Shown here: positions 22,124 to 32,400 of the stretch, piece after piece
Layout of the letters: the number at the start of each line of letters is the position of its first letter
How positions within the stretch are numbered: position 1 is the stretch's first letter
Assembly (NCBI GenBank): GCA_902535975.1
Contig: CACAVP010000005.1
Location: 1-59,118, forward strand
Origin: an uncultured Gammaproteobacteria bacterium
GTDB taxonomy: Bacteria > Pseudomonadota > Gammaproteobacteria > GCA-002705445 > GCA-002716945
Direction: 5' to 3'
Length of the DNA stretch: 59,118 nt
The notes under the pieces: generated by a model
What the model saw: only the letters and a program-made list of their open reading frames with translations
The model's database searches: none
What the model was told of the DNA's origin: nothing
Program-made: the position numbers and the translations under genes

Positions 22124-23190
22124 TAATCTATACTCTTTGGGTACGAACCTAATAATTGAAAATATTTTGAATTGTCTGATATTTTTTGTAAAGCATTTGA
22201 CACTTTTTTTGTCTTAATGTGTCCAGAAATATCTATCAAGAATAAATATTCCCAGTTTTCTTCTTTGGTAGGAATTGATTCTATTTTAGTCATAGATATC
22301 CTGTATTTAGCAAGGATCTCCAATGCCTTTGACAATGAGCCTGCCTTATTATCAAGTGACATAACAAAAGATGTTTTATCATTATTTGAAGAATCTACCT
22401 TTGTATCTCCTAGTATGAGAAACCGTGTGGTGTTATTTTTTATGTCATGAACATTTCTTACTAGAATGTTAAGATTGTATAATTTTGCACATTTTTCATT
22501 AGCAATACATGCTGCGTTCTTTTCACCTTTAACTACAAGTGCTCCTTGAGCATTACTATCAGATGATAAACGTTGAGCATTAGGAAGATTTTTTGATATC
22601 CATTTATCACATTGAGACAAGGTCTGATTATGAGCATATATTTTTTTGATATTTTTAAGCGATTTACTCTTTGACATCAGACAGTGCTTGATAGGAATAT
22701 TTTGTTCGCCACATATGTTTGTTTTATATCGTATCAAGAAATCAAGCGTACTTTTAATGCTTCCTTGATTTGAGTTTTCAACTGGGACAACTCCATAGTC
22801 ACTTGTCTTATTTTTAACGTCATTGAAAACGTCAAAAATATTCGATCTACTATTTTTCGTGACACTCTTACCAAAAAATTTATTCGTTGCTATTTCACTA
22901 TAGGTTCCCTCAGGCCCTAGATAAGATACTGTGAGGTTGGTCTCAAGAGATAAGCATGAAGAAATAATTTCTCTATAGATATTATGAATGTGTTCCTCTG
23001 ATAGTGGTCCTGTATTAAGTGATCTTAAATTCTTAATAATTTGTGATTCTCTATCAGGTCTAAAGATATCTGTATTATTTGATTTTTTTTTGTATTCAGC
23101 AACGTCCTTAGCAATAGTTGCTCGATCGCTAAGAAGCTTTAAGATCTTTTTGTCAAGAATGTCAATTTGTTGGCGAAACTTCTTTAACAT
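22123..23190 (-). CDS. pheA: Chorismate mutase/prephenate dehydratase (P-protein)
   Basis: Bifunctional enzyme of phenylalanine synthesis, 355 residues. The AroQ mutase domain (about 1-85: QIDILDKKILKLLSDR) is followed by the dehydratase domain (about 90-265: VSYLGPEGTYSEIATNKFFG and NNTTRFLILG) and an ACT regulatory domain (about 275-350) with the KIESIPTKEENWEYLFLID motif, so feedback control by phenylalanine is expected. It starts two bases after gyrA ends. Confidence 0.96.
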   Translation of the reverse strand: MLKKFRQQIDILDKKILKLLSDRATIAKDVAEYKKKSNNTDIFRPDRESQIIKNLRSLNTGPLSEEHIHNIYREIISSCLSLETNLTVSYLGPEGTYSEIATNKFFGKSVTKNSRSNIFDVFNDVKNKTSDYGVVPVENSNQGSIKSTLDFLIRYKTNICGEQNIPIKHCLMSKSKSLKNIKKIYAHNQTLSQCDKWISKNLPNAQRLSSDSNAQGALVVKGEKNAACIANEKCAKLYNLNILVRNVHDIKNNTTRFLILGDTKVDSSNNDKTSFVMSLDNKAGSLSKALEILAKYRISMTKIESIPTKEENWEYLFLIDISGHIKTKKVSNALQKISDNSKYFQLLGSYPKSID

Positions 23191-23192
23191 AT

Positions 23193-25721
23193 TTAATCTT
23201 CTGTTCGCTCAGATGATATTGCAGAAATTATCTCATCATCTGACATGTCTTGCAGACGAACGCCTTGTGTATTTCTATTTATAGTTTTCATATCAGAGGC
23301 AGATATTTTTATGGTTTTGCCTTTATTAGTAATAAGAATGATATAATCTGAATTATCAAGATTTACAGCTCCTACAACGCTTCCATTTCTCTCTGACGTT
23401 TTTATAGATATAACGCCTTGCCCACCTCTATTTTGAGTGTTGTATGAGTCAATAGAGACTTTATTTCCAAACCCATTCTCAGTAACAAATATTAGTTGTT
23501 CAGCATCGACTTTTAATGATGAGACTATTTTTGAATTCTTATTAAGTTTAATCCCGACTACACCTTGTGTTCCTCTGGATCTCTCTCTGATTTGTGTTTC
23601 CTCAAACATTATTGATTTACCGGATGATGAAGAAAGTATAATTTTGTCATCACCAGATGTATGTAATGCATTAAATAGATAGTCATCATTTTTGAGTAAA
23701 ATAGCTTTTAATCCGCTATTTCGTACTTTTTTAAATGATGATAGTGATAATCTATTTACCATCCCGTCTCTTGTAGTCAAAAATAAATAACTATCCTCGT
23801 CAAAGCTTTTGATTGACAACAATGCAGATATCGTCTCGTCATTATCTAGAGGTAAGATATTATTGATTGACTTGCCTCTTGCTTGTCTACTCGTATCGGG
23901 TATGTCGAAAACTCTAATTGAAAATGCCTTTCCTTTCGTAGAAAAACATAATATTGTGTCGTGTGTATGAGCACATACAAGTATCTTTGCCTTGTCCCCT
24001 TCTTTAAAATTTGCTGCATTTACACCACGTCCACCTCGTCTCTGACTTTTAAATTCAGTGTTAGGCATACGCTTTACATAGTTAGCTTCAGTGAGAACAA
24101 CGATCACATCTTCTTTTTTGATCATATCCTCGCGATTTAGTAAACCCTCATCATCTGATATCAAAGACCTTCTTTTTTGCCCATACAATGATTTTATTTC
24201 CTCAAGTTCAGTTATCATCAGGTTATCTAGTTCAGATGGCTTAGATAAAATCTTAAGATATTTTTTTATGGATTCGATCGCATCATTATAATCATTTAAA
24301 ATTACTTCCTGCTCAAGATTAGTTAATTTATTTAGTCTCATATCTAATATCGCCTGAGCTTGCTCACTACTTATTGTATAATTTTTCTCATTAATGCCAA
24401 CAGCATCATCAATTGTCATATAATCAGAACATTCCTGCATCAATTTAGACAAATTCCATTTATTCTTAGAAGTTGTCCAAGATTTACTAATGATTCTTTT
24501 TTTTGCCTCTTCAGTAGATTTTGATTTTTTTATTAAATCTATCATCTCGTCTATACTATTAAGTGCTATGCTCAAGCCTTCCAGAATGTGAGCTTTGCCG
24601 TAAGTCTTATTTAAAAGGTATAGAGTTCTTCTGGTGATGATCTCTCTTCTGTGCTTGATAAATTCTAGTAAAGCTTGAGGTACACTTATCGTGCATGGCT
24701 CTCCGTCTACCAAACAAACCATATTAGCAGAGAAGGATGTTTGAAGATTTGTTTGCTTGTATAAACTACTCAGAATTACGTCAGGTTGCTCTCCTTTCTT
24801 TAATTCGATGACAACCCTTAATCCATCTCTATCAGATTCATCTGTGAGGTGACTAATGCCTGTAATCTTCTTATCTCTAACTAAAATTGCTATTGATTCA
24901 ATCAATTTAGCTTTGTTAACTTGGTATGGAAGTTCATTTATAACTATTGAACTTTTATCTTTATGTTCTTCAATGCTATGGATGGCTCTGATTTTAAAAG
25001 ATCCTCGTCCTGTTTTTATTAATTGTTGAATTCCACCATTATCTTTAATCTCTGCTCCCGTAGGAAAATCTGGACCATTGAATCCTGACTTTTCTATGAA
25101 TTGATCTAAATTAGCTTCATCTGAAAGTGATGGTTCTTTTATCAAAGTAATCGCGCCATCTATAACCTCATTAAGATTATGTGGGGGTATGTTGGTTGCC
25201 ATCCCAACAGCTATTCCTGACGCACCATTTATCAGAAGATTAGGAAGCCTAGTTGGTAGCACAGTAGGCTCTCGCTCTGATCCATCATAATTTGGATTAA
25301 AATCAACTGTATTTTTATCTATATCTGATAATAGTTCATGAGAAAGCTTGGACATTCTCACCTCTGTATATCTCATTGCCGCTGGTGAGTCTCCGTCAAT
25401 AGAACCAAAATTGCCCTGACCATCAACTAGTGGATATCTCATCGAGAATGGTTGTGCCAAACGGACAATAGTATCATAAACGGCAGTGTCCCCATGTGGG
25501 TGATATTTACCAATCACATCCCCAACTATCCTTGCTGATTTTTTATATGCTTTGTTGTAACCATTATTCAGCTCATGCATTGAATATAATACACGTCGGT
25601 GAACAGGTTTTAGACCATCTCTAACATCAGGTAGTGCCCTTCCAACGATGACGGACATAGCATATTCAATGTATGAATGACGCATCTCATCATCTAATTT
25701 TATTTGTGAATATTCAGACAT
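23193..25721 (-). CDS. gyrA: DNA gyrase subunit A
   Basis: 842-residue breakage-reunion subunit. The catalytic tyrosine lies in [13 protein letters not shown]. The quinolone-resistance region reads [12 protein letters not shown], with Thr where E. coli has Ser83, as is natural in several genera. The C-terminal beta-pinwheel holds the gyrase-specific QRRGGRG box, which separates it from ParC at the other end of the window. It is the first gene of the leftward run to pyrF. Confidence 0.97.
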   Translation of the reverse strand: MSEYSQIKLDDEMRHSYIEYAMSVIVGRALPDVRDGLKPVHRRVLYSMHELNNGYNKAYKKSARIVGDVIGKYHPHGDTAVYDTIVRLAQPFSMRYPLVDGQGNFGSIDGDSPAAMRYTEVRMSKLSHELLSDIDKNTVDFNPNYDGSEREPTVLPTRLPNLLINGASGIAVGMATNIPPHNLNEVIDGAITLIKEPSLSDEANLDQFIEKSGFNGPDFPTGAEIKDNGGIQQLIKTGRGSFKIRAIHSIEEHKDKSSIVINELPYQVNKAKLIESIAILVRDKKITGISHLTDESDRDGLRVVIELKKGEQPDVILSSLYKQTNLQTSFSANMVCLVDGEPCTISVPQALLEFIKHRREIITRRTLYLLNKTYGKAHILEGLSIALNSIDEMIDLIKKSKSTEEAKKRIISKSWTTSKNKWNLSKLMQECSDYMTIDDAVGINEKNYTISSEQAQAILDMRLNKLTNLEQEVILNDYNDAIESIKKYLKILSKPSELDNLMITELEEIKSLYGQKRRSLISDDEGLLNREDMIKKEDVIVVLTEANYVKRMPNTEFKSQRRGGRGVNAANFKEGDKAKILVCAHTHDTILCFSTKGKAFSIRVFDIPDTSRQARGKSINNILPLDNDETISALLSIKSFDEDSYLFLTTRDGMVNRLSLSSFKKVRNSGLKAILLKNDDYLFNALHTSGDDKIILSSSSGKSIMFEETQIRERSRGTQGVVGIKLNKNSKIVSSLKVDAEQLIFVTENGFGNKVSIDSYNTQNRGGQGVISIKTSERNGSVVGAVNLDNSDYIILITNKGKTIKISASDMKTINRNTQGVRLQDMSDDEIISAISSERTED

Positions 25722-25733
25722 TTATGGGTATAT

Positions 25734-25768
25734 TTTGTGCCATATTTAAATCAATATTTTAGCACAAA
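25734..25768. promoter_or_regulatory. Inverted repeat with embedded IHF-like site between gyrA and the divergent operon
   Basis: Arms TTTGTGC (25734-25740) and GCACAAA (25762-25768) are perfectly complementary and separated by 21 bases. The spacer contains AATCAATATTTTA (25749-25761), which fits the IHF consensus WATCAANNNNTTR. It lies in the only intergenic space between gyrA and the rightward mtaD-like gene, so control of either promoter is possible. Chance matches to the IHF consensus are common in AT-rich DNA. Confidence 0.35.
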
Positions 25769-25819
25769 TAGGGTTTATAAACGATATAAATTAAAGCAGT
25801 ATCAGTATAGAATTTTAGG

Positions 25820-26899
25820 ATGTTTATAGTTTCACCAAAATGGGTATATCTCTCAAATAAAAAAATAGAATGTAATAAATCACTGTTGATTGATCGCTCA
25901 ATTATTGTTGATATTTTAGTCAATGATAAAATAAATAAGACTTATCAGAGGATACCTCGTATAAATTATAAAAGTCATTTAATGGTCCCAACATTTTCTG
26001 AGAGTTATATTAATGTTAATGATTGTGACACTGAGCAGAAATATAGTAGAAAAATTAATAATCTCTTTCTGAATGGTGTAACAAGAGTACAAGTAGTAGC
26101 CAATGATTATAAAAAAATACTTAAATATGACACATTAACTAATGTAAATATCAGTAACAAAATTACGCTTGATTCATTTAAATGCACATACAAGGATATT
26201 AAAGATATATTGAAGACTATAGACTTCTATAAATCTGATACCTCAAAAGTATTCAGTATTAATTTACTTAATATCATAAATTTTGAAAAAGATTTGATGA
26301 TAAAGATCTCTTCTATATGTAATGAATTAAATTTATCAATAGATATACATCTAAATGAAATTAATAACTTATCAGATAATGAAACTAATATGCTTTTTAA
26401 GTTTTGGGAAGAGATAAATCTTTTTAATAATTGTGTAGTACATGATTTTTTAACTTCAAAAAAATTGATTCAGACTTATATCAATAAATACAAAATTCTT
26501 ATGCTAGTAAAATATTCTGAACTATTAGATATAGAAAATGTTAAATTATTGTTATCATTAAAGCCAAATAGTAATAGATATATCCTGGTATCAGATTTAG
26601 AAAATACATATAAGCTCTATGACTTATTTAAAGTTATAAACCTTTTATCTGAAAATCAAAAAACTTTTGATAACAGAAAGATAATTAACTCTGTTACATC
26701 TAATACATTGAATTTTTTTTCAGAAACTTCATCGTCTGGGATTATCGAGAAAGATGGTTTAGCTTCATTTAATATATTTGATATCAATTCAAAAAGACTT
26801 CTATGGAGAGACGAAGACTATCCGACATTAGCTGACCTTGACAATGAGAGCTTGGCTGCTGTATGGTCATCTGGTGAGTGTGTAAATATTAAAACATGA
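25820..26899 (+). CDS. Degenerate amidohydrolase in the mtaD position
   Basis: A 359-residue protein whose place (divergent from gyrA, followed by ubiG and mupP) is that of the pseudomonad 5'-methylthioadenosine/SAH deaminase MtaD. The start VSPKWVYLSNKKI, the strand SIDIHLNEI (about 173-181, compare IHLHE) and the ending LDNESLAAVWSSGECVNI agree with that family. The N-terminal metal HxH region reads VPTFSESYINVND (about 56-68), and no late SDG/TDG aspartate motif is visible. It is probably not an active metal-dependent deaminase. Homology is inferred mainly from synteny and weak motifs. Confidence 0.6.
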   Translation: MFIVSPKWVYLSNKKIECNKSLLIDRSIIVDILVNDKINKTYQRIPRINYKSHLMVPTFSESYINVNDCDTEQKYSRKINNLFLNGVTRVQVVANDYKKILKYDTLTNVNISNKITLDSFKCTYKDIKDILKTIDFYKSDTSKVFSINLLNIINFEKDLMIKISSICNELNLSIDIHLNEINNLSDNETNMLFKFWEEINLFNNCVVHDFLTSKKLIQTYINKYKILMLVKYSELLDIENVKLLLSLKPNSNRYILVSDLENTYKLYDLFKVINLLSENQKTFDNRKIINSVTSNTLNFFSETSSSGIIEKDGLASFNIFDINSKRLLWRDEDYPTLADLDNESLAAVWSSGECVNIKT

Positions 26900-27582
26900 C
26901 TAGAAACAATAATAATCAAGAAAATCTTTTCGACGAATATGCATATGACTGGTGGAATAAAACAGGTAATTATAAACTTCTCCATAAACTAAACCCATTG
27001 AGACTGGAATACATCTTATCTAGATTAGAGATAAAAAATAAAAAGATTTTAGATATTGGCTGTGGTGGAGGAATATTGTCTGAGGAGTTGAGTAAAATGG
27101 GTGCAAAAGTCACTGGAATTGATTCTTCAAAAAAATCAATCAATATTGCGAAAAAGCATGCTAAAGAGCAAAATCTAGAAATAGATTACATTAATGGATC
27201 AATACTGGATATATCAAATCTAGGAAATTTTGATTGTGTTGTATGTTTTGAAATGATTGAGCATATTCATGATCCAAAAAAGTTAATTGAAAAAATAGGA
27301 ACTATTGCACAAAAAAAATCACATTTATTCATGTCGACTATCAATAGAAATTTAAAGTCATTTGTTTTTGCTAAAATATTCGCAGAGTACGTCTTGAATG
27401 TTGTTCCTAGGGGAACACATCAGTATGCTAAATTTATTACCCCTTATGAGTTAAACAATATGCTTGAGCAATATAACTTTAATGTAAGTAGTATTGACGG
27501 TATTATATTCAATCCAATAAATGAATCATTTACTTTAGGTAATGATACTGAAGTGAATTATTTTCTACATGCAGAAAAATAA
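26896..27582 (+). CDS. ubiG: Ubiquinone biosynthesis O-methyltransferase
   Basis: Class I SAM methyltransferase for both O-methylations of ubiquinone. The 228-residue protein has the family start FDEYAYDWWNKTGNYKLLHKLNPLR, SAM motif I LDIGCGGGILSEELSKMG, FEMIEHI, and the UbiG-specific PRGTHQYAKFITPYEL. It overlaps the preceding gene by four bases and the next by 14, forming a tight three-gene operon. Confidence 0.96.
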   Translation: MTRNNNNQENLFDEYAYDWWNKTGNYKLLHKLNPLRLEYILSRLEIKNKKILDIGCGGGILSEELSKMGAKVTGIDSSKKSINIAKKHAKEQNLEIDYINGSILDISNLGNFDCVVCFEMIEHIHDPKKLIEKIGTIAQKKSHLFMSTINRNLKSFVFAKIFAEYVLNVVPRGTHQYAKFITPYELNNMLEQYNFNVSSIDGIIFNPINESFTLGNDTEVNYFLHAEK

Positions 27583-28240
27583 CAGAGAAATACTCAGTGT
27601 GCTGTTTGACCTAGACGGAACACTAGCTGATACATCACAAGATATGTGTGATTCTTTAAATAGGGTCCTTGATTTGCGTGATCTTAAACAAGTAGATTGT
27701 GTAAACTTGAGAAAATATATATCCAGAGGAGCAATTGGAGTTATAGAGTATGCGTCTGTAGTTAATGGAAAATCAATTGACTCTTCTTTGTTGAGGTCTG
27801 AATTTTTAGAGGATTATAAAAATAATTGTTTTATTAAAACGACATTAAATGAAGATATGGATCAACTACTAGATTATCTATTGAGTGAACAGATAAAAAT
27901 TGGTGTTGTAACAAATAAACATTCAAGGTATGTAAACAAAATTATAAAAGGATTGGGTATTGAGCAAGATTTAAGCTGTGTCGTAACTGGAGACATGGTT
28001 CTAAATGCAAAGCCAGCAGGTGATAGTTTGATGAAAGCTGCTGAAATTATTCAATGTCCAACAGACAATATAATATACGTTGGTGATGACGAAAGAGATA
28101 TTATAGCTGGAAAACAAGCTGGTATGATTACGGTTGCCGCAAACCTTGGATTTATAAATGATGAAATTAATATACACTCTTGGGAGGCAGATTTAATAAT
28201 CGATAGTCCTCTTGATTTGAGACAATATCTAATCAATTAA
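27569..28240 (+). CDS. gph: HAD phosphatase (phosphoglycolate phosphatase / MupP type)
   Basis: 223-residue HAD-superfamily hydrolase. Motif I is LFDLDGTLADTS (nucleophile Asp), motif II VVTNKHSR, motif III lysine KPAGDSL, motif IV YVGDDERDI. In pseudomonads the gene at this place, after ubiG, is MupP, which dephosphorylates MurNAc-6-phosphate in peptidoglycan recycling; elsewhere relatives are phosphoglycolate phosphatases. Sequence alone does not decide. Its 3' end overlaps the convergent L,D-transpeptidase by 12 bases. Confidence 0.88.
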   Translation: MQKNNREILSVLFDLDGTLADTSQDMCDSLNRVLDLRDLKQVDCVNLRKYISRGAIGVIEYASVVNGKSIDSSLLRSEFLEDYKNNCFIKTTLNEDMDQLLDYLLSEQIKIGVVTNKHSRYVNKIIKGLGIEQDLSCVVTGDMVLNAKPAGDSLMKAAEIIQCPTDNIIYVGDDERDIIAGKQAGMITVAANLGFINDEINIHSWEADLIIDSPLDLRQYLIN

Positions 28241-28690
28241 CACTAAAGTCTTTTGATCGACTAAATCGAAGAGCTTTATAACATCTCTATCACTCATCCT
28301 AATACAACCCTGGGATTGTTTGCTACCGAGTGTATTACAGTGCGGAGTTCCATGAATATAAATATATCTATTATATGAATCTACATCACCACCCATGTTC
28401 TTACCTTCTTCAAGACCATTCAATCTCAATATTCTTGAAGTGATATAATCCGAATTATCAAGTGGATTTTTTTTAATAACTTTTTTAGTTGGTCTTCTAT
28501 TCTTAAATAGTGTTCCTGCTGGTAATCCTTTTCCAAGCATACTAGATATGCTGTGTAAACCAGTGGGTGTTTTAAATGAATTCATTCGACAGCCCATACC
28601 ATATTTTGATGTAGATATCTTCGACTCAAAGATAAGTCTATCATCCTTAAAAAGATAAAGTGTTTGATTAGAAGAATTGACGAATATCAT
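28229..28690 (-). CDS. L,D-transpeptidase (YkuD) domain protein
   Basis: 153 residues made almost wholly of a YkuD domain. The active-site motif IHGTPHCNTLGSKQSQGCIRMS carries the catalytic His and Cys. YkuD enzymes form or attach peptidoglycan and lipoprotein crosslinks through meso-diaminopimelate in the periplasm. No signal peptide is visible from the ATG at 28690, which is unusual for that role but seen in the short YkuD family of gammaproteobacteria. It starts 11 bases after purF ends, on the same strand. Confidence 0.87.
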   Translation of the reverse strand: MIFVNSSNQTLYLFKDDRLIFESKISTSKYGMGCRMNSFKTPTGLHSISSMLGKGLPAGTLFKNRRPTKKVIKKNPLDNSDYITSRILRLNGLEEGKNMGGDVDSYNRYIYIHGTPHCNTLGSKQSQGCIRMSDRDVIKLFDLVDQKTLVLID

Positions 28691-28701
28691 GATTTATGCA
28701 G

Positions 28702-30213
28702 TTAATATACAACTACTTCATCGAACGTATCATCAGTTTGTGTTTTTTTTCTTTTTTCAGCATCATTTCTCAGTTCATCAAGGGCTAACAAATAACCCTC
28801 GGTGACATCTCCCGTGATGTATTTACCATCAAAACATGATGAATCAAATTCTGTTACTGATGAGCTCTCACTTTTTACAGCGTCAATTAAATCGCTCAGA
28901 TTTTGATAAAATAACTTATCACATCCTATAAAATCAGCCACCTCATCAATTGTACGATTATCAGCTATAAACTCCTTACTTGCCGGCATATCAATTCCAT
29001 AAACATTAGGAAATTTAACTGGGGGAGCAGCTGATGCCATATAAACTTTCTTTGCTCCTGCCTCCCTTGCCATCTCGACAATTTGCCTAGAGGTGGTTCC
29101 TCTAACAATAGAATCATCGACAAGTAATACTGTTTTATTGTTGAACTCTGATTTAATAGCATTTAATTTTCTTTTAACTGACTTAGAGCGTTCATTTTGT
29201 TGAGACATGATGAAAGTTCTACCTATATATCTGTTTTTGATAAAACCCTCCCTAAAAGGTATGCCCAATCTGGAGGACAACTCTAATGCAGAAATTCTGC
29301 TAGTATCAGGAATAGGTACTACAACGTCTATATCATTATCGGAAAGAGTTTTCTTGATATTATCTGCTAGTGCAGTACCCATATTCATCCTTGCTTTGTA
29401 CACCGAAATACCATCTATTATGGAGTCAGGTCTTGCAAAATAAACATATTCGAATATGCAAGGGCTAGTAGTGCTATCCTCGGAGCATAACCGAGTATGA
29501 ACTTTCCCATCATTGTCTATGAAGATTGCTTCACCAGGTTTCAAGTCTCTTTCTAATTTGAATCCTGCAGAATCTAATGCTACTGATTCGGATGCAATCA
29601 TAGTCTCAGTCTTGCCATTTAAGACTCTTTGTCCAAAACACAAGGGGCGTATGCCTTTTGGATCTCTAAATGCGACGATCCCTCTATCAGTTATCAGGGA
29701 AACTACTGCGTAAGCACCCTTTACGCGTCTGTGTACACCTGCTACAGCATAGAAAATGCTGTCCGGTGTAAACGCGTCTTTACTGTGAAGGTAAAGTTCA
29801 TGTGCGAATATATTCAATAAAATTTCAGAATCTGATTTTGTATTTATGTGTCTCAAATCCTCTTTGAATAAATCAGATTTTAGCTTATCAGAATTTATTA
29901 GATTACCATTATGTGCTAAGGCAATACCATATGGCGAGTTGACGTAAAATGGTTGAGCTTCAGATGAATTATCAGCGTGGCCTGCGGTAGGGTAGCGAAC
30001 ATGACCAATACCTATAGATCCCTTAAGTCGATCTATATGTTTTTTCGAAAACCCATCTCTAACAAGACCCAATGACTTGCGTAAGGTAATTTTTCCGTTG
30101 TGGTTAGTTAATATTCCCGAAGCATCTTGGCCTCGATGCTGCAAGACTGTAAGAGACTCATAAATATCATGAATCACATCATTATTGCCAGATACGGCTA
30201 CTATCCCACACAT
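28702..30213 (-). CDS. purF: Amidophosphoribosyltransferase
   Basis: First committed step of purine synthesis. 503 residues with the N-terminal nucleophile Cys2 (MCGIVAVSG), the glutaminase blocks HRGQDASGI and GHVRYPTAG, and the PRPP-binding loop VLLVDDSIVRGTTSRQIV. No propeptide precedes Cys2. It ends the conserved accD-folC-dedD-cvpA-purF series. Confidence 0.97.
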   Translation of the reverse strand: MCGIVAVSGNNDVIHDIYESLTVLQHRGQDASGILTNHNGKITLRKSLGLVRDGFSKKHIDRLKGSIGIGHVRYPTAGHADNSSEAQPFYVNSPYGIALAHNGNLINSDKLKSDLFKEDLRHINTKSDSEILLNIFAHELYLHSKDAFTPDSIFYAVAGVHRRVKGAYAVVSLITDRGIVAFRDPKGIRPLCFGQRVLNGKTETMIASESVALDSAGFKLERDLKPGEAIFIDNDGKVHTRLCSEDSTTSPCIFEYVYFARPDSIIDGISVYKARMNMGTALADNIKKTLSDNDIDVVVPIPDTSRISALELSSRLGIPFREGFIKNRYIGRTFIMSQQNERSKSVKRKLNAIKSEFNNKTVLLVDDSIVRGTTSRQIVEMAREAGAKKVYMASAAPPVKFPNVYGIDMPASKEFIADNRTIDEVADFIGCDKLFYQNLSDLIDAVKSESSSVTEFDSSCFDGKYITGDVTEGYLLALDELRNDAEKRKKTQTDDTFDEVVVY

Positions 30214-30234
30214 ATATGCACATTATATTTATAT

Positions 30235-30714
30235 TTATAAACTATTAAAGAGAGAATCTTCATAATTGGAGATATATTCGACTAATTTAACATAATAAGG
30301 AACAAAATAAGAATCGTCGAAGATAGATTCATGAAATGAGGTATCCAATAAAACGAGAATGAAAACAAAAATATATATTTGTGATTTGATTAAAGACATA
30401 AGAAGCCCTGCAATCTTATTGGAGTTTTGAAAAAGTGTGGCTGCAATCAATTTTGAAATGGTTAAATTTAAAATAAAAATAAATGTGATGGTGAATATAG
30501 TTAATAAGCTAACAGTAATTATTCTAATATAATTGTAATCGAGTGATATTTGTGAAGATATAATATCAGTGAAATACTCTAAGTGGTAAAATAATATATA
30601 AACAAAAGTAGACCAAGATATAAGTGAAATAAGTTGACTTACAAAACCTCTCAGCATCCCCATTAATGAAATCGTAACTGTAAAAAAAATAAATATATAA
30701 TCAATTACAGCCAT
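30235..30714 (-). CDS. cvpA: CvpA family inner-membrane protein
   Basis: 159 residues with four predicted membrane helices (about 4-20, 28-46, 62-86, 99-119), starting VIDYIFIFFTVTISLMGMLRGFVSQLISL, which matches the CvpA family (named for colicin V production, linked to envelope integrity). Position directly upstream of purF is conserved. It overlaps the DedD-like gene by one base. Confidence 0.88.
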   Translation of the reverse strand: MAVIDYIFIFFTVTISLMGMLRGFVSQLISLISWSTFVYILFYHLEYFTDIISSQISLDYNYIRIITVSLLTIFTITFIFILNLTISKLIAATLFQNSNKIAGLLMSLIKSQIYIFVFILVLLDTSFHESIFDDSYFVPYYVKLVEYISNYEDSLFNSL

Positions 30715-31118
30715 CAGAAAACGAAGCTAGATATTTTATTATCAATACCTAAAACTTTAGTAAGCTTACTTGATTCCTCTTTAGCATGGGATATATCCGC
30801 AAATGGTCCTATAGTGTATATCATCTTAGATTTATTGATGCCTAATTTGTAACCACTTTTTAGTAATAGGTTTTTAATGTCATCAATATTTTTTTCATTG
30901 TATTCTATCTCGATTATCCATGCCTCTACCTTATTTTCAGTGACAGAAATACTATCGACAGGATCTGTCTCAAAGACTTTAATCTCGCTTTCATCAATAT
31001 ATATCTCTTCTTGTAAATTTTTTGAATAATTCTCAATAGGATCATTAATATCCTCAGTTATATAGCCAGAAAATATATATATTATAAGTAGAAAGACTAT
31101 TACAAATTTATATTGCAT
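30714..31118 (-). CDS. dedD: DedD-like SPOR-domain protein
   Basis: 134 residues: one N-terminal membrane helix (about 3-19), a linker rich in acidic residues, and a C-terminal domain (about 60-134) with the SPOR pattern AWIIEIEYNEKNIDDIKNLL...YTIGPFADISHAKEESSKL. SPOR domains bind denuded septal peptidoglycan, and E. coli DedD is a division protein. The gene is shorter than E. coli dedD, but the slot between folC and cvpA is the same. Confidence 0.78.
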   Translation of the reverse strand: MQYKFVIVFLLIIYIFSGYITEDINDPIENYSKNLQEEIYIDESEIKVFETDPVDSISVTENKVEAWIIEIEYNEKNIDDIKNLLLKSGYKLGINKSKMIYTIGPFADISHAKEESSKLTKVLGIDNKISSFVF

Positions 31119-32400
31119 TACCCTTCTTGTGCTCCAACAGATGTGCTTTTAGTGCCTCAGAGACAGTATAAAAAGACCCATAAACTAGCAGTAAAGAATC
31201 CTTCATTTGATCATATTTAGCTGCATTAAATGCTGAAGTAACTGACGCATATGTTCCAATCGATAGTTTATTTTTATATATTGAGTTAATTCGAAATTTA
31301 ATTTCATCTGAGTTCATCCCTCTCTCGCTATTAATAGTTCCAATATACCAATGGTCAACAAGAGACGAGAAAGGCTCAACAATACTATAAACATCTTTAT
31401 CAGCAAGAACTCCGAGTACTACTATTATTTGATCATATCCAATTTTCTTAATGTTATCGGATAGGCTCCTTGCAGCATCCTCGTTATGAGCAACATCTAA
31501 AATTATATCAGGTGATTTTGATAAGTACTGAAACCTCCCAGATATCTCTGTCTCGGACAAGGCTTTCTTTATAATATCATGGTCTTCTAAACACTCTGGT
31601 AGTATTGCATCTAGAGCTAGGAGTGATGCTGCTGCGTAGTTGTACTGGTAGTCGCCAATCATTTTGAGGTTGGGAATTTGATTTATAGAATTATTTTTTG
31701 ATTTCAGACTCCAATTAGAGCTTCCTAGATTTACTCGGTAGTCATTATTATGTATCAACAAGTTGACAGATTTATTTTTAGCATATTTTAGTAAAGCTGC
31801 TGGTGGTTTTTCTTGAGCATAAATACATGTTTTGAAAGGGCGCATAACACCAGCTTTCTCGAGTGCTATGCTATCGATCGTATTTCCCAGGAATTCAGTG
31901 TGATCTATACCAATTGAGGTAATAATTGAGATATCCGAATCAACAATATTCGTAGCATCTAATCTTCCACCTAATCCAACCTCTAAAACAGCCACATCTA
32001 AATTTGATTTACTGAATAAATAAAAGGCAGATAATGTTGCAAACTCGAAATAGGTAAGAGTTGTATCTCCTCTTACCTCATCAATCAACTCAAATGTTTC
32101 TAACAGAGATTCATCGTCTATCTCTATGCCATTGATTTTTATCCTCTCGTTATATCTAAGAATATGTGGAGAGGTGAAAGTCCCAACATGATATTTTTTT
32201 TCATTAAGTACAGATTCCAAAAATGAAACCGTTGAACCTTTGCCGTTAGTTCCAGCAACAGTAATTATTTTATTTGCTATTTTAGATATATTAAGTTTTT
32301 TATATACGCTTAGTATTCTCTCTAACTTGAAATCTATATTTAAAGGATGAACAGTCTGTTGCCAATCAAGCCACTCATCGACTGTATTAAATTTTCGCAT
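31108..32400 (-). CDS. folC: Dihydrofolate synthase/folylpolyglutamate synthase
   Basis: Adds glutamate to dihydropteroate and folates. 430 residues, Mur-ligase fold: [20 protein letters not shown] (ATP loop), [29 protein letters not shown] and [11 protein letters not shown]. The ATG at 32400 gives the usual start [13 protein letters not shown] and overlaps accD by 14 bases; open codons upstream lie inside accD. The accD-folC pairing is conserved in gammaproteobacteria. Confidence 0.95.
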   Translation of the reverse strand: MRKFNTVDEWLDWQQTVHPLNIDFKLERILSVYKKLNISKIANKIITVAGTNGKGSTVSFLESVLNEKKYHVGTFTSPHILRYNERIKINGIEIDDESLLETFELIDEVRGDTTLTYFEFATLSAFYLFSKSNLDVAVLEVGLGGRLDATNIVDSDISIITSIGIDHTEFLGNTIDSIALEKAGVMRPFKTCIYAQEKPPAALLKYAKNKSVNLLIHNNDYRVNLGSSNWSLKSKNNSINQIPNLKMIGDYQYNYAAASLLALDAILPECLEDHDIIKKALSETEISGRFQYLSKSPDIILDVAHNEDAARSLSDNIKKIGYDQIIVVLGVLADKDVYSIVEPFSSLVDHWYIGTINSERGMNSDEIKFRINSIYKNKLSIGTYASVTSAFNAAKYDQMKDSLLLVYGSFYTVSEALKAHLLEHKKGNAI

